This document shows positions 55,168 through 64,000 of a DNA stretch of 64,000 nucleotides, piece by piece. How positions within the stretch are numbered: the stretch's first letter is position 1; each line of letters begins with the position of its first letter. The DNA is from Isoetes taiwanensis. Lineage: Eukaryota; Streptophyta; Lycopodiopsida; Isoetales; Isoetaceae. The position numbers and the translations under genes are program-made. The DNA is taken from assembly GCA_021234155.1 (NCBI GenBank), contig JAJEKV010000001.1, positions 31,512,177 to 31,576,176 on the forward strand, written 5' to 3'. The notes beneath the pieces are model-generated. The model made no database searches. It saw nothing but the letters and a program-made list of their open reading frames with translations, and was not told the DNA's origin.

Positions 55168-55375
55168 TTTTCCACCCGTTGGGTGATGCTTTCTCCACCT
55201 TTCAGGTGATGCTATCTCCACCTGTGGGTGATGCTATTTATTTCCACCTTGAGGGTGATGCTATTTATTTCCACCTTGAGGGTGATGCTGTTTATTTCCA
55301 CCTTGAGGGTGATGCTATTTATTTCCACCATGAGGGTGACGCATAATTGTTTTCCACCCGCTGGGTGATGCTTCT
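55168..55375 (+). repeat. Tandem array of about 27-bp units with internal CCACC-GGTG symmetry
   Basis: About eight units of the type TTTCCACCTTGAGGGTGATGCTA. The middle four are almost identical and the outer ones shorter. Each unit can form a small CACC/GGTG hairpin. Confidence 0.85.
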
Positions 55376-55518
55376 CCACCTTTTTTGCGTGCTGCTTTTT
55401 ATGTTTCTAATTTGCTCTTCTTTGCAGGTTTTTCTTGTGCGGCTTGCCTTGTCCCTGCCATGCATGGTAGTTTTTCTAACCATTCACGGGTATTTTTTGG
55501 GTTCATTTGAGTTGTTGC

Positions 55519-55695
55519 AGGTTTTCCGCGGTCTTCTGGGGTCCTGCTATATTTGTGTTCGCCATCAATCCATCTTTTCGGCTCTCCAGGCAACACATTC
55601 GGGGATTCTGCCGTCTTCTGGGGTCCTACTATTTTTCTGTTCGCCATCAATCCATCTCCTTCGGTTTTCCAGGCACCACATTCAAGGTTGTTGGC
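55519..55695 (+). repeat. Two-copy tandem duplication of about 88 bp
   Basis: Both units contain GTCTTCTGGGGTCCT, TTCGCCATCAATCCATC and CCAGGCA[AC]CACATTC. Confidence 0.8.
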
Positions 55696-55916
55696 GACCA
55701 TTTCTCATTAGGGTTTTCCTCGAAAACCCGAAAGGGCGGGGTTTTTTATCCCGGTGAGAAGTTGTCGCCATTACCCTTCTATATTGCCTGTGCACATTTC
55801 TTTTTACGGGGTAGTCCGATATTGTTCCTATGGTCGGCTACCCCTCTCTATTCTTCAAAACATTGTATACTGCTGCTGTGATGAATGACAAGCCTATCTA
55901 TCTGCTGAGAGAGATA

Positions 55917-56622
55917 TCCTTTTCAGTTGCATTCTGATAGGGGTACACCTTTTGTTAATGAAGTTATTGCTAACATGTTGGACAGGTCAAGCATACCAAA
56001 AGCTCCTCATATTATCCTCAGGGTAATGGACAAGCTGAATCCACTAATAAAGTGTTAAAAAATATTTTGCAGAAGACAGTTGAGGTCAACAAGAGAGATT
56101 GGCATGTCAAAATAGTGGATGCACTTTGGGCTTATAGAGTTACCATCAAAACAGCTACCAATCATACACCCTTCAATTTAGTTTATGGCATAGAGGCAGT
56201 TTTACCAGTGGAACTCGAGTTACCTTCCCTGAGATTGGCTCATAAACTATGCTTACCTTTTGAACATGCCTTACAAGAAAGATTGGATGCCTTGCTGCAC
56301 CTAGATGAATATAGAATGGAAGCTGAGAATACTAATTTGCTGAAAAAGGCCAAAGATCTGGCTGCATTCAAAGCTGCACATAGAATACAGGGTACTTTTA
56401 GGAAGGGGGAGCTTGTCCTTAAATGGAATAAGTCAAAAGAAGACTCAGCTGGCAAGTTTGATAACATTTGTGAAGGACCCTTTGTGGTGCTGGATTCTGT
56501 AGGTACCAATTCATATTGGCTACAAGAGGTTGCCTCAGGAATGTTGTTACCAAATCCTATCAACATCCTGCATTTAAAAAGGTATTGGGACCAGCATGCT
56601 TGCTTGTCCCTCTTTTTGCATT
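55917..56622 (+). pseudogene. Ty3/gypsy integrase, C-terminal part
   Basis: It restarts with the 43-bp duplicated integrase block, then FVNEVIANMLD. A deletion and frame change near 55985 follow, and it continues with YYPQGNGQAEST (carrying the third catalytic residue, Glu), DALWAYRVTIKTATNHTPF, LVYGIEAVLPVE and the GPF-like C-terminal module GKFDNICEGPFVV...NPINILHLKRYW. The stop is near 56622. No chromodomain follows. With 53140-54462 it forms one element interrupted by the 1454-bp insert. Confidence 0.85.
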
Positions 56623-56782
56623 AGGAAGTTTAAGGATCTATGGTAGGTTTAGAATAGTTAGATCTATTTAATTTTTTGAGCATATTACTTTGATGAGTTA
56701 ATTTTTTTATTGTAGGTTGGGCTGACCTGAGGACAGTATGAGTGATTTCAAGAAAAAGAGTGTTATCAATACTTTACCAAGT

Positions 56783-57092
56783 GCCATATGCAGGAGCACC
56801 CTTTTTTCCATCTTTATTCACCTGCCATAAGTGGTCCTGCTACTCATCTAGACTTCTTATTCTCGTTTCCATTCCAAAGCACTCTGCAAATCAGCTTCAC
56901 CACCATAGCAGAGTTGCAAGGTTTTGAGACTAACTAGTTTGTGTGTTTCCATGACAGGTGCATCCTTTCTCCATTTTCATTCATCTGTCATAAGTAGTCC
57001 TGCCATCCATTTAAACTCTTTATTCTTGTTTTTCATTCCCAAAAGAAAGCACTCTGCAATTTAGCTTCACCATCATAGCAGAGTTGCTCTTT
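56783..57092. repeat. Degenerate two-copy tandem repeat of about 170 bp in the gypsy 3' region
   Basis: Units near 56783-56917 and 56955-57092 share CACTCTGCAA[AT]T[CT]AGCTTCACCA, CATAGCAGAGTTGC, CTGCCATAAGTGGTCCTGC/CTGTCATAAGTAGTCCTGC and CATTCC. Confidence 0.7.
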
Positions 57093-57369
57093 AAAGAATC
57101 AAGGAGGCACACATTTTTGTTTTGGCGAGATCTCAACACTTGCACATTTATTTCACCTTCATACACTCCATCCCCATCATCACCCTATCATATTCACACT
57201 CATTCTCATCCTCTTTTCACTCATCATATTTCACTCACATTCTCCCACCACCACATTCACCTTTATTCCACCAACATCTGCACATTACGCCCTCTCTCTA
57301 CCATGATTCTCACCCAGGCATTTTGGTACAATGTTGAAGACCCTCTATGGCTGAGGGGACCAGCCATTC

Positions 57370-59450
57370 TTTTGTTTTGGCGAGATGTTGCCCCCAAAGG
57401 GCAACATGCTAATTGTGTTCCATGTATTCAAGTCAGGTTAAGTCATTTCTGAAGACTAGGTCAAAAGATTGGGAGAGCTTGATAGTCAACATTGGTGTGA
57501 AGGTCAAAAGATGCTAACTTTCTAGGTCAACAAGTGCTCAAGCCAAAAGTTCACAAGAGGTATTTTATTTGGGATCAAATGCTTAGTTAAAGAATATGCT
57601 CTAGAAGAATCTGGGTTATGAAGTTTGGAAGACAAATTTTGAAGATTGGAAGTTAAGAGTTTGGAAGACCCCATGGTGTATAGTTTCTAATTTTTTCCTT
57701 TGCTTCACCCCACTACCTCTATTTTTACACATTTGGCCTAACATTGTTCTCATGCCCATTGCTCATCCCTTTGCCATGCCCACCTTGTCATTTTGCCCAA
57801 GTCCTTGCCATTTCCTCCAAATACCATTACATTGAGTATTCAAAAACAAAAAAACATACAAGCCCTTATTGCAAAGTTATTATTCCCCTCTTTTGCATTT
57901 CCACCCTTGTTTCTCCACTAGCCCTTCATGATTCCTTCTGCTCTCATTGGTATATTCCAAACCTTGTCCAAAGATGCCCCAAAGATTCCATACCCCTTTA
58001 CACGTGTGGGCAATCTTCCTAATGGTCAAGAGGTTATAACTTCTTTTAAATATTCTATGGACAAGAGCTTTTAAACCATTGGCCAAGTTTTTAAAATGAT
58101 CAAATACGGCATATATAGAGCATATTCCTGCAAAAATACGAAACTGTATCGCGAAAATTGTGCGAAAATACAGTCGAAGAACCCTAGAACTGGAAATCCG
58201 GCTCGAATCATGCTTTCCCGCGCTCCATTCCTTCTGACACCACTCTATTTTTGGATTCCGGAATCTAAGCAACAGATTAAGCCTAAAATTGTTACCTGAA
58301 ATCACTGAAACCGAGATTTGAAACTATATACAGGGGAAACACAACAATCACAATTTTGAAGGCCCAGACGCACTCAAATCTGACATTGATCAATGCTGAG
58401 CATGACCTGAACGATTCTTGAAGTCCCTGAGCACTCCTCGACTGGATTTGCAAAGATCTAGTTGATATTACTTTCAAAATCTATCTTATGACTTATGATG
58501 ATTATTTTCCAGTATCTGAAACTTTGAAGTATCATTATCTATTATTATTATGATGTACTTGCCTTCACATTAATATAAATTGACTCTCTCTGATACACTT
58601 CTTAACAGTTTTTGATTCAAAATATTTTATAGAAAATCCCTGAGTGTTCCAAAATACTGTTGGCCAATTGTGAGCTAAAGGCTTTGAAAACATCAAAAAA
58701 TACTACTCCTAGTTCAAGTTAGAAAAATTAGCATTCGGGTCTGATCATTTTTTTACTGTGTTTTGACAAATCCAGCCATAAAAAATGCTTCTGCAGTTTC
58801 AAATGGAAGTTTGACCTTATGTCCCTCTAAATTTCCCACTAGCATTAGCATTATCTTCTCTTATTCTTGGTAGCCTTTTAATATTTGGTTATTGTATTTG
58901 GTGATGGGGCCTAGTCCCCGGGTTTTAGATGGGCTGTTGCCCTTGCATGTGCCGTCCCATAACCCGTTGGGTTCCCGTGGACGTAAAAATTCTTATCTTA
59001 TCTTATCTTATCTCTCATCACCATCAGAACACATGTGCTTTGGAAATTCCCAAAAATACGCCCTGCAACTCCAAATCTTATTTTCTGATCACTGTTTTCC
59101 GTAGCTGACCTCTATTGACCAATTTTTGACCCCACTTTGAGATCGAATATCTTTCAAGTTCAAAGTCTGACTTGGTCAGAAACTTCATCACTGGATTCCC
59201 ACAACTTTTTTGAGTAAGTCTAAGGTGGTTGACCCGAAAAATCAATCCATTTCTCGCCACTACAACTGATTGAGTCAAGATCCCATTTTCTAGAAATGGG
59301 AAAGGTATGAAGTTTGAGTTTTTGTTGTAATTCTCTGTAGATTCATCTTGCATAGACTGATCACCTTAAGTGATCTGGAGGTTCTAACCCCAATTTGAGT
59401 GTAAACTCAAGTTGGTTCCTTGTGGTTGACCTATAGGCCAGGTTTAGGGT
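57370..59450 (+). repeat. Probable 3' LTR region of the gypsy element, with a LINE 3' end nested in it
   Basis: It begins around TTTTGGCGAGATGTTGCCCCCAAAGGGC, a motif partly repeated at 57120. A TATA-like GGCATATATAGAGCAT lies near 58108. The end near 59345-59390 resembles the edge of the LTR-like sequence near 44900. Boundaries are approximate and a matching 5' LTR was not identified. Confidence 0.4.
58895..59015 (+). mobile_element. 5'-truncated LINE 3' end with TTATC tail
   Basis: A short GC-rich 3' UTR-like stretch (GGGCCTAGTCCCCGGGTT, CCCGTTGGGTTCCCGTGGACG) runs into ATTCTTATCTTATCTTATC. The structure parallels the LINE end at 3681-3945, so this is probably a severely truncated insertion of a related family. 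Confidence 0.5.
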
Positions 59451-59536
59451 CAACACACACATGAGATGCCGACTCTTAAACCTTGAAGGGAGATATTTCT
59501 CCTGAAATAACAACCTAAAAATTTGTAAAAACTCAC

Positions 59537-60563
59537 ATGCCCCCCATAAGGACTGCAAAGATCACATTGAGAACTGCTCCACCAGAATAGCCCTGATTCA
59601 AAATCAATTTTGATCCATACCAAAGGGCTAATGCATAGCTGCTGAACATTATCAGAAGTGCAGAGCCCAATCCCAGACCAGAAGCTAAGCCCTAGTACAC
59701 ACCAGATTTGTACGCCTTACTTAATGACTTGTCATAATCCTCAACAGTCTTCTTTTCGCCCGTAAAAGTTGCAACCTTGATTTTAGAAATGACTTTGTCA
59801 GGCAGCTGAATAGAATCATTGAATTACAATGTGGATAAGGTGAAGCATATTTTTACATACTATTCTAATGCCACCAACTACTTGCTCAACAATGGTGTTC
59901 GCCTCTGCATATGCAAGTTGTCCTCGACTTGCCATCTTTGAAATAAGAAAGGCCATTGTACCTCCAGCGGCTACCAGTGGAGGCATCACTGCTAGCATAA
60001 CCAGGGTAAGCTTCCAACCTTTTATGAAGGCTATTATGAAACCACCAATAAATCTTGACATCATCTGTATGAACTTGCCATTCTGTATAAAACGGAAATT
60101 TAGTTGTGAGAATCATGTGTTTGAATGGGAAACAAGAACAAAATATCGCATAGAATCTTAACTCTAAGTCAACTGAAGCATGCTAGCTAGACCTAAACCA
60201 GAACTAAAAGCTGCCGAGATCCTTGTTTCAGAAAGTAGAAGTTTGAATGCCAAAATTGCAGGCAACAGATGGGCCCATTCCTGTTTCCCATACCGCGTAA
60301 GCAAAATCCGCCAGAAACAGACAAATCTGCCAGCGAGAAATGCTGCCGTATTGCAGAGAATGGTCGCCACATGGTTTTAATTCTGTGCCCAAATCAAAAA
60401 GAAGAAGGATTAAGGACCTTTTCACCGATGGCATCCTGAATCAGAATAGTATCCCCAGCCATTCTACCAATAACCTCGCCCGTGTTCGTTTCTTTAACAA
60501 AGAAAACGACATCCTGCCGTAGAATGGCTTTTAAATAAAGCCCTCTAATGCGAGCAGCTAGAT
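59537..60563 (-). pseudogene. ABCB-type (MDR/P-glycoprotein) transporter fragment, three exons with an in-frame stop
   Basis: Three minus-strand exons match the first transmembrane domain of plant ABCB transporters. Exon 60414-60563 gives [19 protein letters not shown] and [20 protein letters not shown]. Exon 59861-60082 gives GKFIQMMSRFIGGFIIAFIK, GWKLTLVMLAVMPPL, ISKMASRGQLAYAEA and EQVVGGIRI. Exon 59537-59775 gives VATFTGEKKTVEDYDKSL, ASGLGLGSALLIMFSSYALA, LWYGSKLIL and VLNVIFAVLMGGM. Splice sites fit (TATACAG acceptor at 60083, ATA|GTATGT donor, GGCAT|GTGAGT donor). A TAG at 59692-59694 replaces the Gln expected in VYQGLASG. No nucleotide-binding domains or N-terminus were found nearby, so this is a relic. 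Confidence 0.8.
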
Positions 60564-62837
<2,274 letters not shown>

Positions 62838-64000
62838 GTAATATTTTTTTATATATATAGCTTTAAAGTAGCACACACTACGGTGCCTCAAATGCCTGAA
62901 ATTGATTCAATGGTTTACCCTTCTGCAATGACATTCATTGTTGGTAACCAATTTTGACCTCTACATTCCAGCTTGAGAAACAGTAAATCTGGCCTGAACC
63001 ACCTAACTAAGTCGTAGCATGCATCTAGGACAATTATGTGTTTCTAATACGATGGGAAATTCAGGTCCAAGTTTATAAATGACTCCTTCAATCTCGCTGC
63101 CCTGTGGCTATACAAGAACATTCTTCGCAGCTTATTAATGTGTGTGGCTATAAAGCCGAATGGCTCCAACCAGCTGTCTATAGAGAGTTGGATCTGCATC
63201 AAAGCTTATTAACTTTTACCGTTGATGACAAGATGACAGACAGCTTCCCAAACAAAAGAAAACTTCATGAAAGGAGTGACACTAGGACATCTAAGAAAGT
63301 AAAACGGGCAGCAAAATGAGCAGAAGAATTCCTCAGAAGAAGAAGAAAAGACAAGATAGGAGCGAAATGCTGATATCAGATCATTCCTTCGAGTTGCCAG
63401 GAGAGCGACTGGATCATCTTTCTAGGAATCTTTCATTGATTTTTGGTTAATGCAGTGTTATTTTATTCCTTTTTAGTCTCGGAGGCTTTCATCCTCCTTG
63501 CAGACCCTTAGTTCTTTTTGTTCTTGGTCTCATAGACCCTGTGGTCTCCTGTAGATGTGGGAAAATCATAGCCATAGTGATGGGTATTTATCCTAATGTA
63601 CCCCAAGGCATTCCTTTTGGAGACAGATCTCCACATCATACAGCAAGCCTTCAGCCCATTGCAAGTGCACAATGCAGTAAACGTCTCTTCAAGTAATGGT
63701 TAAAGTGATTTAGTCAAATCAGACAACCTGAATTTGATGGTCTCAAGGGTTAAGCAGTTTTGCCAAAGGTTACAGGTGAGGTTATGCTTTGACGGCACAA
63801 GCATTCTCTCATAATGATTTCTTCAAGTAATGTGGTCGAAACTGGGCAATCTGAATTTCGACAGCTAAGGTGTTGCTCTTTCTGTTTGCTTTGGGCTCCT
63901 AGGGTTGCTGTTTCTATTTTGAGGATGTTCCTTCTTTTTTGAGCGAGCTCATGAATAAATGAGGATATTCATTTGTGGTCATATACATCATGAGTTGCTG
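62838..64000 (+). other. FTSH intron 2, at least 1.16 kb, running out of the window
   Basis: Starts at the donor CATG|GTAATA. No HEAGH-containing exon was found in any frame up to 64000. A plus-strand open frame at 63104-63319 ends in an NLS-like FPNKRKLHERSDTRTSKKVK and could be a relic exon of another gene, but it was not recognised. Confidence 0.55.

Larger units (their letters stand above)
54463..55916 (+). mobile_element. 1454-bp insert in gypsy integrase, with short inverted ends and a palindrome-TATA module
   Basis: It is flanked by a 43-bp direct duplication of integrase sequence. Near the left end is ATCTCTCAGCAG (54470-54481), and at the right end CTGCTGAGAGAGAT (55902-55915), an inverted pair. 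Inside, in order: a region resembling 7300-7700, a nested palindrome with TATA-like box (54895-54975), a leader shared with 9350-9400, a 27-bp tandem array (55168-55375) and a two-copy duplication of about 88 bp (55519-55695). No transposase or RT is encoded, so this is a non-autonomous element. The 43-bp duplication is much longer than usual target duplications. Confidence 0.6.

Noticed and set aside
54864-55346. ORF with repeated YFHLEGDAI
   Set aside because: Translation of the 27-bp array, with no other protein features.
57084-57452. Ser/His/Pro-rich ORFs downstream of gypsy integrase
   Set aside because: Composition follows a CA/TC-rich noncoding stretch, and they overlap each other in two frames.
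63104-63319. 71-residue ORF with NLS-like end as an independent gene
   Set aside because: It lies in a probable FTSH intron, and a different frame over the same stretch reads equally well. No family recognised.

Overview
The window looks like nuclear DNA of a land plant with a large, gene-poor, retrotransposon-filled genome; a gymnosperm, fern or lycophyte seems likelier than a compact angiosperm, but that is inference. The plant assignment rests on the start of a nuclear gene for a plastid-targeted FtsH protease of the FTSH1/FTSH5 type (61222-62837), on broken pieces of an ABCB transporter and of ribosomal protein eL19, and on an LTR element with a plant-type initiator-tRNA(Met) primer binding site (41904-41916). 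Almost everything else is mobile DNA or tandem repeat.

Layout. 1-563: Ty1/copia debris with an inverted junction. 566-3945: a decayed LINE (endonuclease, RT, zinc knuckle, pentanucleotide tail). 5105-9430: Ty3/gypsy RT debris, LTR-like sequence, a polyA-ended repeat and two members of a palindrome-plus-TATA repeat family. 9430-19270: about 10 kb of T-rich noncoding DNA full of direct and tandem duplications. 19271-20430: a decayed member of an unrecognised protein family. 21052-22686: a transposase-like ORF. 24251-33856: a minus-strand retroelement with 2.7-kb terminal direct repeats, an unusual RT and good splice signals. 33886-35521: a free-standing relative of its second exon. 37113-43415: a minus-strand LTR element carrying a histone H3-like ORF, a second member of the 19-kb family and an SR-rich ORF. 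43480-50800: old LTR debris, tandem arrays and a large inverted repeat. 51370-51661: eL19 tail fragment. 53140-56622: a Ty3/gypsy element whose integrase is split by a 1.45-kb insert. 59537-60563: ABCB pseudogene. 61222-64000: FTSH gene, running off the window.

Two regions stand out. First, the 37-43 kb element encodes an ORF that starts with the canonical histone H3 tail ([10 protein letters not shown]), continues through about 290 charged low-complexity residues, and ends in a full H3/CENH3-like histone fold. It and the next ORF each sit behind a similar TATA box and a pair of 65-bp hairpins (four copies, all exactly 65 bp). Second, the 24-34 kb element resembles a Penelope-like or related non-LTR element with pseudo-LTRs and retained introns. 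Its repeats contain a coding exon that is in phase both with the downstream 528-residue ORF and with the end of the RT.

Several ORFs are broken by single-base changes inside or next to short homopolymers, so some apparent frameshifts may be assembly errors. Others (C-to-T type stops at 19.5-20.0 kb) look like real methylation-driven decay. No tRNA, rRNA or CRISPR array was recognised.
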